DNA of 64,000 bases from Prevotella sp. khp7 (GTDB taxonomy: Bacteria; Bacteroidota; Bacteroidia; Bacteroidales; Bacteroidaceae): contig NZ_FOIV01000001.1 of assembly GCF_900109055.1 (NCBI RefSeq), positions 602,682 to 666,681 on the forward strand, in the 5' to 3' direction. The translations under genes and the position numbers were made by a program. Below the pieces are notes generated by a model. It had not been told where the DNA came from and ran no database searches. It saw only the letters and a program-made list of their open reading frames with translations. Numbering within the stretch: the first letter of the stretch is position 1; the number at the start of each line of letters is the position of its first letter. Below are positions 51,119-59,721 of this stretch, piece after piece.

Positions 51119-53005
51119 ATGAACAAAGACACTATCATCGGCTTTGTGCTTATTGCGCTGGTTCTCATCGGCTTCAGCTGGTATAATCAGCCATCGGCAG
51201 AGGAAATTGAAGCCGCACGCAAACAAGACAGTATTGCAACAGCCATCAAGGATAACGCTGCCAAAAAGCAGCAAGCTGAAGAGGCTGCACAAAAAGCTCA
51301 GGCTGAGACAGACGCAAAAGGAGACTCAACGGCACTCTTCTACTCAGCGCTCAACGGCACCGCCCAGCCTGTCGTGCTGAAAAACGACAAGGTAGAACTG
51401 ACCTTCAACACCAAAGGCGGAACTATCAGCAAAGCCGTCATCAAGGGCTTTGAGGATCGTGACAACAAGATGGATGTGACACTTTTCGACGAGAAGACAC
51501 AGAAGATGAACTTCATGCTCGCAGGAAAGTCTGAGAATATCATCACCCAGGATTTGTATTTCACACCATCTAACGTAACCGACTCTACCGTGACGATGAC
51601 CGCTCAGGCTGGCAATGGTGGCAGCATCATATTCAACTATATACTAGGACAGGACTATATGCTCCACTTCACTTTGCAGGTTAATGGTCTGAATGGCATG
51701 TTCGCTCCTAACTATAAGGAGATAGACGTTGAATGGACAGACTTGATTCGTCAGCAGGAGAAAGGCTTTACTTTTGAGAACCGCTACTCTACCCTGACCT
51801 ATAAGGAGAAGAAGGGCAGCACAGACTATCTGAGTGAGACTTCTGAGAAAATCGACGAGAAGATTGATGAGCAACTCGACTGGGTGGCCTTCAAAAACCA
51901 GTTCTTCTCTGCTGCCTTGATTGCCAAAGACGAGTTCGCAGCTAATTCTCTGATGACCAGCATCCCTCAGCAGAAGGGCTCAGGCTATCTGAAGCAGTTT
52001 AATGCTAAGATGAAAACCGCATTCGACCCCTCAGGCATGCGCCCGTCAGAATTTGAAATGTATATTGGTCCTAACGATTTCCGACTGATTAAGGATGTTG
52101 AGGAACAGAGTACTTTTGGAAAGGATCTCGATCTGGAGCAGTTGGTATATCTCGGATGGCCTTTGTTCCGTTATATCAACCGTTTCTTCACGATCTACGT
52201 GTTTGACTGGCTCACGTCATGGGGCTTCTCAATGGGTATCGTACTGATTCTGATTACCCTGTTGCTGAAGGCTATTACCTTCCCAATGGTGAAGAAAAGC
52301 TACATGTCATCTGCCAAGATGCGTGTGCTGAAACCGAAACTCGACGAGGCCACCAAACAGTATGACAAGCCAGAGGATCAGATGAAAAAGCAGCAGGCCA
52401 TGATGCAGATGTATTCTCAGTATGGCGTATCACCCCTGAGCGGCTGTCTGCCTATGCTGATTCAGATGCCAATCTGGATTGCGATGTTCAACTTCGTACC
52501 AAACGCTATCCAGTTGCGCCGTCAGTCTTTCCTTTGGATCGATGACCTTTCAACCTACGATCCTATCGTGGAATGGAGCACCCATATCTGGGGTATTGGC
52601 GACCATCTGTCGTTGACCTGTATTCTCTTCTGTGTGGCCAACGTGCTCTACAGCTACATGACCATGCGCCAGCAGCGCGACCAGATGGTGGGTCAGCAAG
52701 CCGAGCAGATGAAGATGATGCAGTGGATGATGTACCTCATGCCCCTCTTCATGTTCTACCTGCTTAACGACTACTCTTCTGGTCTGAACTTCTACTACTT
52801 CATCTCGCTGTTCCTCTCGGCAGCCATCATGTGGGTGCTCCGCAAGACCACAAACGACGAGAAACTGCTTGCCATCCTCGAGGCAAAGTATCAGGAGAAC
52901 AAGAGCAACCCCAACAAGAAAACAAGCGGACTCGCTGCGCGCCTTGAAGCCATGCAGAAGCAGGCAGAGGAAATGCAGCGTCAGCGTATGAATCAAAAGC
53001 GATAA
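51119..53005 (+). CDS. yidC: Membrane protein insertase YidC
   Basis: Inserts and folds inner-membrane proteins, alone or with Sec. 628 residues: TM1 at about 6-22 (IIGFVLIALVLIGFSW), a helical linker rich in Ala/Gln/Lys, the periplasmic beta-supersandwich domain (about 80-340), and the conserved five-helix core from about 355 (WGFSMGIVLILITLLLKAIT, the SPLSGCLPMLIQMPIWIAMF segment, QMKMMQWMMYLMPLFMFYLL). The hydrophilic-groove Arg would be in the TM2 region, near MVKKSYMSSAKMRVLKPKL. The tail is long and basic, which can bind ribosomes. The S9 peptidase follows after 4 bp. Confidence 0.96.
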   Translation: MNKDTIIGFVLIALVLIGFSWYNQPSAEEIEAARKQDSIATAIKDNAAKKQQAEEAAQKAQAETDAKGDSTALFYSALNGTAQPVVLKNDKVELTFNTKGGTISKAVIKGFEDRDNKMDVTLFDEKTQKMNFMLAGKSENIITQDLYFTPSNVTDSTVTMTAQAGNGGSIIFNYILGQDYMLHFTLQVNGLNGMFAPNYKEIDVEWTDLIRQQEKGFTFENRYSTLTYKEKKGSTDYLSETSEKIDEKIDEQLDWVAFKNQFFSAALIAKDEFAANSLMTSIPQQKGSGYLKQFNAKMKTAFDPSGMRPSEFEMYIGPNDFRLIKDVEEQSTFGKDLDLEQLVYLGWPLFRYINRFFTIYVFDWLTSWGFSMGIVLILITLLLKAITFPMVKKSYMSSAKMRVLKPKLDEATKQYDKPEDQMKKQQAMMQMYSQYGVSPLSGCLPMLIQMPIWIAMFNFVPNAIQLRRQSFLWIDDLSTYDPIVEWSTHIWGIGDHLSLTCILFCVANVLYSYMTMRQQRDQMVGQQAEQMKMMQWMMYLMPLFMFYLLNDYSSGLNFYYFISLFLSAAIMWVLRKTTNDEKLLAILEAKYQENKSNPNKKTSGLAARLEAMQKQAEEMQRQRMNQKR

Positions 53006-53009
53006 CGGT

Positions 53010-55172
53010 ATGAAGAAGCTAACAACCATTGTTGCCTTAGTAGCTCTGATGCTGCCAGGTAGCGTAAATGCAGATAACGACGTGAAAATCGGAAAGCAGA
53101 ATATCAAACTCGAGAGCGACCTGATGACCCCAGAGGCACTATGGGCCATGGGACGAATCGGAGCTGCCGAGGCAAATGCCGACGGTAGCAAGATTGTCTA
53201 TCAGGTAGGTTATTATAGCGTAAAGGCCAACAAGAGCCAACAGAAGATTGCCATCATCAATGCTGATGGCACTGGAAACACAACGCTGACTACAGGCTCT
53301 AAAAGCGAGACCGATCCCACTTGGTTCCAAGGCAAGATAGCCTTCCTCTCTGGAGGCCAGATTTGGACAATGAACGCTGATGGTTCTGACCGCAAGCAGA
53401 TTTCCAAGACAAGCAAAGATATCGAGGGCTTTAAGTTCTCACCAGATGGCAGCAAAGTCATTCTGCTTCACAGCCTCGACTTCAATGAGATTATCAAGAA
53501 GAATCCTGAGGATCTTCCAAAGGCATCAGGCCGTCTGGTGACAGACCTGATGTATCGCCATTGGGATCACTATGTGGAGAGCATTCAGCACCCATTCGTG
53601 GCAGAAGTGACAGAGGACGGTATCAAGGACGGCATAGACATGCTGGAAGGCGAACCTTTCGAATGCCCGATGGAGCCGTTTGGCGGTATTGAGCAGTTAG
53701 CCTGGAGCCCAGACTCTAAGTCAATTGCCTATACCTGTAGAAAGAAGACTGGCAGAGCATATGCCATTTCTACCGATTCAGACATCTACCTATATAATAT
53801 AGGTACGCGTGAGACAAAGAATCTCTGCAAGCCCGCTGACTATGTGGAGCCAGAACTGGATCCTACAAAGACCATGAAGTATCAGAAGGTTAATGCAGAA
53901 GAAAATCTCGTTAACAATGTCGGTTACGACCAGAATCCTCAGTTCTCACCCGATGGCAAGTATGTGGCTTGGACCTCGATGAAGCGAGATGGTTACGAGG
54001 CCGACCGCAACCGCCTGTGTATGTACAACTTAGCTACTGGCGAGAAGAAATACATGACAGAGAGCTTTGACTCTAACGTCGATGCTTTCGTATGGGCTAA
54101 GCCAAAAGACAAAGACGCTCAGTTCTATTTCATCGGCGTATGGCACGGTTGCGTGAATATGTATGCTGTTGATAAAAAAGGAAGTATCAAACAACTGACA
54201 GAAGACTGGGCTGACTGGGTAAGCATCGCTCACGCCAACAACGGCAATAAGTTGCTCGCCATCCGTCAGAGCATCTCTGCGCCTAACGACATCTACATTG
54301 TCACACCTGGCAAGAAGCAGACTGACGTTCAGCAGATCACTTTCGAGAACAAGCATATCACAGACCAACTTTCTTTTGGTAAGGTACAACAGCGCTGGGT
54401 GAAGACAAGCGACGGCAAGGACATGCTGACATGGATTATCCTGCCTTCAAACTTCGACCCCAACAAGAAATACCCCACTCTGCTCTTCTGTGAAGGAGGT
54501 CCTCAGAGTCCTGTGTCTCAGTTCTGGAGCTATCGCTGGAACTTCCAGATCATGGCTGCCAACGGCTATGTTGTAGTAGCCCCCAACCGTCGTGGTCTGC
54601 CAGGTTTCGGACAGGAGTGGCTTGAAGAAATCAGCGGCGACTGGACAGGTCAGTGCATGAAGGATTATCTTGCAGCCATCGACGATGCGGCAAAGAATCT
54701 GCCTTATGTCGACAAGGATAAGCTGGGTGCTGTGGGCGCCTCATTCGGTGGGTTCAGTGTCTACTATCTGGCTGGTCATCACGACAAGCGTTTCAAAGCT
54801 TTCATCTCTCACGATGGCGCCTTCAATCTCGAGTCGATGTATACAGACACAGAAGAGGTATTCTTCTCTAACTGGGAATATGATGATGCCTTCTGGAACA
54901 AGGATCAGACAGCTAATGCCACTCGCACCTACAACTATTCTCCACATAAGTTCGTAGACAAGTGGGACACACCTATCCTCTGTATCCATGGCGAGAAAGA
55001 CTATCGCATCGTCTACAATCAGGGTATGGGCGCATTTAACGCCGCCCGTCTGCGTGGAATCCCAGCTGAACTGCTGATATTCCCCGACGAGAACCACTGG
55101 GTACTGAAACCCCAGAATGGTGTACTCTGGCAGCGCACATTCTTCAACTGGCTCGACCGTTGGTTGAAATAA
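53010..55172 (+). CDS. S9-family prolyl oligopeptidase / dipeptidyl-peptidase-like
   Basis: 720 residues, signal peptide about 1-22. Residues 40-440 form a beta-propeller with TolB-like blades (KFSPDGSKVILL, LAWSPDSKSIAYT, QFSPDGKYVAWTS). The alpha/beta-hydrolase domain covers about 470-720 with the nucleophile Ser578 in GASFGGFSVYYLAG, Asp near 664 in HGEKDYRIVYNQG and His near 695 in PDENHWVLKP. Bacteroidales homologues are periplasmic exo- or oligopeptidases that feed on peptides. It is co-transcribed with yidC. Confidence 0.93.
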   Translation: MKKLTTIVALVALMLPGSVNADNDVKIGKQNIKLESDLMTPEALWAMGRIGAAEANADGSKIVYQVGYYSVKANKSQQKIAIINADGTGNTTLTTGSKSETDPTWFQGKIAFLSGGQIWTMNADGSDRKQISKTSKDIEGFKFSPDGSKVILLHSLDFNEIIKKNPEDLPKASGRLVTDLMYRHWDHYVESIQHPFVAEVTEDGIKDGIDMLEGEPFECPMEPFGGIEQLAWSPDSKSIAYTCRKKTGRAYAISTDSDIYLYNIGTRETKNLCKPADYVEPELDPTKTMKYQKVNAEENLVNNVGYDQNPQFSPDGKYVAWTSMKRDGYEADRNRLCMYNLATGEKKYMTESFDSNVDAFVWAKPKDKDAQFYFIGVWHGCVNMYAVDKKGSIKQLTEDWADWVSIAHANNGNKLLAIRQSISAPNDIYIVTPGKKQTDVQQITFENKHITDQLSFGKVQQRWVKTSDGKDMLTWIILPSNFDPNKKYPTLLFCEGGPQSPVSQFWSYRWNFQIMAANGYVVVAPNRRGLPGFGQEWLEEISGDWTGQCMKDYLAAIDDAAKNLPYVDKDKLGAVGASFGGFSVYYLAGHHDKRFKAFISHDGAFNLESMYTDTEEVFFSNWEYDDAFWNKDQTANATRTYNYSPHKFVDKWDTPILCIHGEKDYRIVYNQGMGAFNAARLRGIPAELLIFPDENHWVLKPQNGVLWQRTFFNWLDRWLK

Positions 55173-55183
55173 AACGGAGGTAT

Positions 55184-55249
55184 ACTCCGAGTAAACCCAT
55201 ACTTTACCCGGAGTAAAATGAGACTTTAGTCGGAGTAAACATATAGAAG
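55184..55249. repeat. Array D of three 22-bp units between the S9 peptidase and MFS genes
   Basis: Three consecutive 22-bp units (55184-55205, 55206-55227, 55228-55249) each contain a GAGTAAA core, with dyad centres at 55199, 55221 and (weak) 55243. The first centre has GTAAA-CCCATAC-TTTAC. A longer hairpin joins 55183-55195 to 55203-55215 with one mismatch. The core differs from the other arrays, but period and geometry are the same. Confidence 0.7.
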
Positions 55250-55272
55250 CAAAATACAAAGAAATTAGAATA

Positions 55273-56895
55273 ATGACTCAAGCAATTCAAAAAACATTAC
55301 GCGACTCCGCTGGAATGAGGTGGACCGCTTTGCTGCTGCTCGCTATGGCGATGTTCTGCAGCTACATCTTCATGGATATCCTCTCACCTATCAAGGACCT
55401 GATGCAGGAGACTCGCGGATGGGACTCTACGGCATTCGGAACCATGCAGGGTTCAGAGGTATTCCTCAACGTGTTCGTGTTCTTCCTCATTTTCGCAGGT
55501 ATCATTCTCGACAAGATGGGTGTACGTTTCACTGCTGTGCTTTCTGCTGCTGTGATGGTAGTCGGAGCCTGCGTAAAATGGTATGCCGTGAGCGAGAGTT
55601 TCATGGGTACAGGACTCGAGACTTGGTTTAACAACAATCTGAACTATATCCCCGTCTTCGACGAATTAGGCGTATCGCCTTTCTATGAGGGTATGCCAGC
55701 ATCAGCCAAGTTTGCTGCCTGTGGATTCATGATCTTCGGTTGCGGCTGCGAGATGGCTGGTATCACCGTTTCAAGAGGAATCGTGAAGTGGTTCAAGGGG
55801 CGCGAGATGGCTCTGGCCATGGGATCGGAGATGGCTCTGGCCCGTCTGGGTGTTGCCACATGTATGATTTTCTCGCCGTTCTTCGCCCGTTTGGGTGGCG
55901 AGGTGAGCGTTAGTCGTAGCGTTGCCTTTGGCGTCGTGTTGATGTGTATCGCCCTGATCATGACCATCGTCTACTTCTTCATGGATCAGAAGCTCGACAG
56001 CCAGACTGGCGAGGCAGAAGAGAAGGACGACCCGTTCAAAATCTCAGACCTTGGAAAGATTCTGACCGATACAGGATTCTGGATTGTAGCTTTACTCTGT
56101 GTACTCTACTATTCTGCCATCTTCCCATTCCAGAAATACGCCGTGAACATGCTTCAGTGCAATCTGACACTAACAACTCCCGACGCCGATTCATTCTGGG
56201 CTTCGTCGAGTGTGACCATCATACAGTACATCATCATGCTGATTGTTGCCGCCGCTGGTTTCGCCAGCAATTTCCAGAAAAAGGCTAATCTGAAATATGG
56301 TCTTCTCGGTCTTTCAATCGTGGCACTCATTACTTACTGTTATATGGGTTACATGCGTCAGTCGGCTGAGAGTATCTTTGCTGTCTTCCCACTGCTCGCA
56401 GTACTGATTACTCCAATCCTTGGCAGCTATCTCGACCATCACGGTAAGGCGGCTTCGATGCTTGTCTTGGGTAGCATTCTGCTGATTGCCTGTCACCTGA
56501 CATTCGCTTTCGTACTTCCTTTGTTCAAGGGCAATGCTGTTGGCGGCATCATCATTGCCTATACCACCATCCTTGTGCTGGGTGCTTCATTCTCATTGGT
56601 TCCTGCCTCATTGTGGCCATCAGTACCCAAGTTGGTTGATGCCAAGGTGATTGGCTCTGCCTATGCCCTGATTTTCTGGATCCAAAACATTGGTCTTTGG
56701 CTGTTCCCTCTGCTCATCGGCAAAGTGCTCGACAAGACGAACCCTGGTGTTACTGATCCCACACACTTCAACTATACCGCACCACTTGTAATGCTCGCAT
56801 CGCTGGGTGTAGCCGCTTTGATTCTCGGCTTCGTACTGAAAGTTGTGGATCGCAAGAAAGGAATTGGACTGGAATTACCCAACATAACCGAATAA
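55273..56895 (+). CDS. MFS transporter (Bacteroidales type), first paralogue
   Basis: 540 residues with about 12 membrane helices. The N-terminal RDSAGMRWTALLLLAMAMFC and the loop motif GIILDKMGVRFT (the family G-x-x-x-D-(R/K)-x-G signature between TM2 and TM3) show a major facilitator. CGCEMAGITVSRGIVKWFKG is shared with the paralogue at 58378. A roughly 95-residue longer total length comes from extra loops between TM3-4 and TM7-8. The substrate is unknown. It opens an operon MFS-DUF1846-MFS-PEtN-transferase with gaps of 4-8 bp. Confidence 0.87.
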   Translation: MTQAIQKTLRDSAGMRWTALLLLAMAMFCSYIFMDILSPIKDLMQETRGWDSTAFGTMQGSEVFLNVFVFFLIFAGIILDKMGVRFTAVLSAAVMVVGACVKWYAVSESFMGTGLETWFNNNLNYIPVFDELGVSPFYEGMPASAKFAACGFMIFGCGCEMAGITVSRGIVKWFKGREMALAMGSEMALARLGVATCMIFSPFFARLGGEVSVSRSVAFGVVLMCIALIMTIVYFFMDQKLDSQTGEAEEKDDPFKISDLGKILTDTGFWIVALLCVLYYSAIFPFQKYAVNMLQCNLTLTTPDADSFWASSSVTIIQYIIMLIVAAAGFASNFQKKANLKYGLLGLSIVALITYCYMGYMRQSAESIFAVFPLLAVLITPILGSYLDHHGKAASMLVLGSILLIACHLTFAFVLPLFKGNAVGGIIIAYTTILVLGASFSLVPASLWPSVPKLVDAKVIGSAYALIFWIQNIGLWLFPLLIGKVLDKTNPGVTDPTHFNYTAPLVMLASLGVAALILGFVLKVVDRKKGIGLELPNITE

Positions 56896-56902
56896 GACAA
56901 CA

Positions 56903-58369
56903 ATGAAGAAGATAGGTTTCGATAACGATAAATACCTCAAGATACAATCTGAGCATATCAAAGAACGTATTGCCCAGTTTGACGGTAAACTGTATATGGA
57001 GTTAGGTGGCAAGCTCTTCGACGATCACCATGCTTCACGTGTGTTGCCAGGCTTCAAGCCTGATTCAAAGCTCCGTATGTTGGCCCAGCTGCGCGACAGC
57101 ATCGAGATTCTCATCGTGATTAGCGCTGAGGACATCGAAAAAAATAAAATACGTGCCGACCTGGGAATCACCTACGACGAAGACGTACTCCGTCTGCGCG
57201 ATGAGTTCATGAGTCGCAACTTCATGGTAGGTAGCGTCGTCATCACCCACTATAACGGACAGCATGCCGCCGATCAGTTCCGTCACCGTCTGGAGCGCGA
57301 GGGTATCAAATCTTATATCCACTACCCCATTGACGGATATCCACATAACGTGGAGCTCATTGCTTCCGATGAGGGCTTTGGAAAAAACGACTATGTGGAG
57401 ACCACTCGTCCACTCGTTATAGTAACTGCGCCAGGTCCTGGTAGCGGCAAGATGGCAACCTGTCTCTCACAACTATACAATGAGAACAAGCGCGGCATCC
57501 GTGCAGGTTATGCGAAATTCGAGACCTTCCCAGTATGGAGTCTGCCATTGAAGCATCCTGTCAACATTGCCTACGAGGCTGCGACTGCCGACCTCAACGA
57601 TGTGAACATGATTGACCCCTTCCATCTTGAAGCCTATGGCAAGACTGCCGTTAACTATAATCGCGACATTGAAATCTTCCCTGTACTGAATGCGCTCTTT
57701 GAGGGCATCTATGGCGAGAATCCCTACAAGTCGCCTACGGATATGGGTGTTAACATGATTGGTTTCTGCATCAGCGACGACGAAGTATGTTGTAAGGCTT
57801 CAAAAGATGAAATCATCCGCCGTTTCTACGATGCAACCAACAAGATGGCTGATGGAGCAGACAACGAAAGTGAGGTGAACAAAATCCGTATGCTCTTCAA
57901 CCAGGCAAAGATCACTACTGCTTTCCGTCCTGTTACAACAGCTGCCTACGAAAAGAAACTGGAAACAGGACTTCAGGCAGCAGCCATCGAACTTGAAGAT
58001 GGCACCATCATTACAGCCAAGTCAACACCACTTCTGGGTTGTAGCGCTGCCCTTCTGCTTAATGCGACCAAATATCTGGCAGAAATCGACCATGAGGCGA
58101 AGCTTATTCCACAGAGTCTTATCGAACCCGTTCAGAAGACAAAGATTGAGTATCTGGGCGGAAAGAATCCTCGCTTGCATACCGATGAGGTTCTTGTAGC
58201 CCTGAGTGTACTTTCAACCCATGACGAGAACTGTCGCAAGGCATTAGCTCAGCTTCCGAAGCTACGTGATTGTCAAGTACACACTACAGTAATGCTCTCA
58301 GAAGTAGACCGTAAGATCTTCAAGAAACTTGGCTGCAACCTAACCTGCGATCCCATTAAAAAGAAATAG
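56903..58369 (+). CDS. DUF1846 family protein
   Basis: 488 residues, no signal peptide or membrane helices. GFDNDKYLKIQSEHIKERIA and LYMELGGKLFDDHHASRVLP are the typical N-terminus of DUF1846 (PF08903). VIVTAPGPGSGKMATCLSQL near residue 172-191 looks like a P-loop-type glycine-rich nucleotide-binding turn (GPGSGK). Structures of the family exist, but to my knowledge the biochemical function is not settled. It lies 7 bp after one MFS gene and 8 bp before its paralogue, a context that argues for handling a transported small molecule or nucleotide-dependent control of transport. Confidence 0.9.
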   Translation: MKKIGFDNDKYLKIQSEHIKERIAQFDGKLYMELGGKLFDDHHASRVLPGFKPDSKLRMLAQLRDSIEILIVISAEDIEKNKIRADLGITYDEDVLRLRDEFMSRNFMVGSVVITHYNGQHAADQFRHRLEREGIKSYIHYPIDGYPHNVELIASDEGFGKNDYVETTRPLVIVTAPGPGSGKMATCLSQLYNENKRGIRAGYAKFETFPVWSLPLKHPVNIAYEAATADLNDVNMIDPFHLEAYGKTAVNYNRDIEIFPVLNALFEGIYGENPYKSPTDMGVNMIGFCISDDEVCCKASKDEIIRRFYDATNKMADGADNESEVNKIRMLFNQAKITTAFRPVTTAAYEKKLETGLQAAAIELEDGTIITAKSTPLLGCSAALLLNATKYLAEIDHEAKLIPQSLIEPVQKTKIEYLGGKNPRLHTDEVLVALSVLSTHDENCRKALAQLPKLRDCQVHTTVMLSEVDRKIFKKLGCNLTCDPIKKK

Positions 58370-58377
58370 TAAGAATC

Positions 58378-59718
58378 GTGACTGAGGCTATCCGACAACG
58401 ACTCAACGACTCGCCCGTTGCACGATGGACCGTACTACTCATTGTAGCAACAGCTATGATGATGGGCTACTTCGTAAACGATGTAATGTCTCCGTTAGAG
58501 ACGTTGTTGGAAATGCCCAAGGAGGCGGGCGGCCTTGGATGGACACCTAGCGATTACGGATTCTTTTCCGGATCCAGTGGACTGATTAATGTTTTTCTGT
58601 TGATGCTGTTCTTCTCGGGACTGATTCTCGATAAGATGGGCATCCGATTCACAGGTATTCTGGCATGTAGTCTGATGGTTCTCGGAACCCTGCTGAAGCT
58701 TTATGGTGTTACGGTCGACTTCGGCTCAGATATGGTATCATTCTTCGGCTTCGAGCTACCCATGTCTGTAGCTGTGGCTTCGCTTGGCTTTGCTATCTTT
58801 GGCGTTGGCTATGAGATGACTGGCATTACCGTTTCTAAGGCAATGGTACGTTGGTTTACAGGCCATGAGTTGGCATTAGCTATGGGCATTCAGTTGGCAA
58901 TGGCTCGCTTAGGTACAGCTGCTGCACTGAGCATCTCTGCGCCAATAGCAAGGCACTTCACACTTTCCATGCCACTACTCGTTTCTCTGGCATTCCTCAT
59001 CATCGGCCTGCTGGCATTCCTTGTATTCTGTGTCATGGATCGCAAACTGGACTCATCGGCTTCGTCACAAACAACTAATAGTGAAGAATTCCATTGGAGC
59101 GATATCAGAGTAACCTTGCGCAATCCTGGTTTCTGGCTGATCACACTTTTCTGTGTACTCTTCTACTCTGCTGTGTCTCCTTTCCTGAAATTCTCTACGA
59201 AACTGATGGTGATAAAGTATGGCGTTGACACAGATATCGCAGGCTTCTTCTCATCGATAGCACCCTTCGGTACTATCATGATGACACCAGTCTTCGGACT
59301 GATAAATGACCGTTATGGCAAAGGCGTGACTCTTGTTATCACGGGAGCTCTCATGCTGACATGCGTACATTTCGGTTTCTCATTGCCTCTGCACAACAGC
59401 ACCATAGCCATTGCCCTAATGGTGATTCTCAGTATAGGCTATTCTCTGGCGCCAGCCGCCCTATGGCCCTGCGTGCCCAAAATCATTCCATTGAAATGTC
59501 TTGGCACAGCCTACTCTATGATTTTCTTCATCCAGAACTTCGGACGTGCCATCATTCCCATGTTTGTAGGAAAGGCCAATGAGACTGATTCTTCCTACAC
59601 CACTTCCATGCTTATCTTCGGCTTTACAGCCCTTGGCGCAGCCCTCATTGCTGTTGCCATGTTCTACGTCAACCGTCAGAAAGGCTACGGCCTACAACTG
59701 CCTAATATTAAATCGTAA
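58378..59718 (+). CDS. MFS transporter, second paralogue, GTG start
   Basis: 446 residues with 12 membrane helices. RLNDSPVARWTVLLIVATAM, LILDKMGIRFTGILACSLMV and GVGYEMTGITVSKAMVRWFT align with the first paralogue at 55273, which shows that the GTG at 58378 is the true start (the paralogue begins MTQAIQ, this one VTEAIR). It lacks the extra loops of the first copy. Substrate unknown. The next gene follows after 3 bp. Confidence 0.88.
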   Translation: MTEAIRQRLNDSPVARWTVLLIVATAMMMGYFVNDVMSPLETLLEMPKEAGGLGWTPSDYGFFSGSSGLINVFLLMLFFSGLILDKMGIRFTGILACSLMVLGTLLKLYGVTVDFGSDMVSFFGFELPMSVAVASLGFAIFGVGYEMTGITVSKAMVRWFTGHELALAMGIQLAMARLGTAAALSISAPIARHFTLSMPLLVSLAFLIIGLLAFLVFCVMDRKLDSSASSQTTNSEEFHWSDIRVTLRNPGFWLITLFCVLFYSAVSPFLKFSTKLMVIKYGVDTDIAGFFSSIAPFGTIMMTPVFGLINDRYGKGVTLVITGALMLTCVHFGFSLPLHNSTIAIALMVILSIGYSLAPAALWPCVPKIIPLKCLGTAYSMIFFIQNFGRAIIPMFVGKANETDSSYTTSMLIFGFTALGAALIAVAMFYVNRQKGYGLQLPNIKS

Positions 59719-59721
59719 GTT

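Noticed and set aside
50990..51292. 101-residue N-terminal extension of the DUF3078 protein
   Set aside because: It begins at a TTG antisense to yidC and crosses both divergent promoters; the signal peptide lies at the ATG 50989.
52550..53191. A 213-codon minus-strand frame across the end of yidC
   Set aside because: It is antisense to the conserved yidC core and to the S9 peptidase start; its His/Leu-rich translation has no domain.
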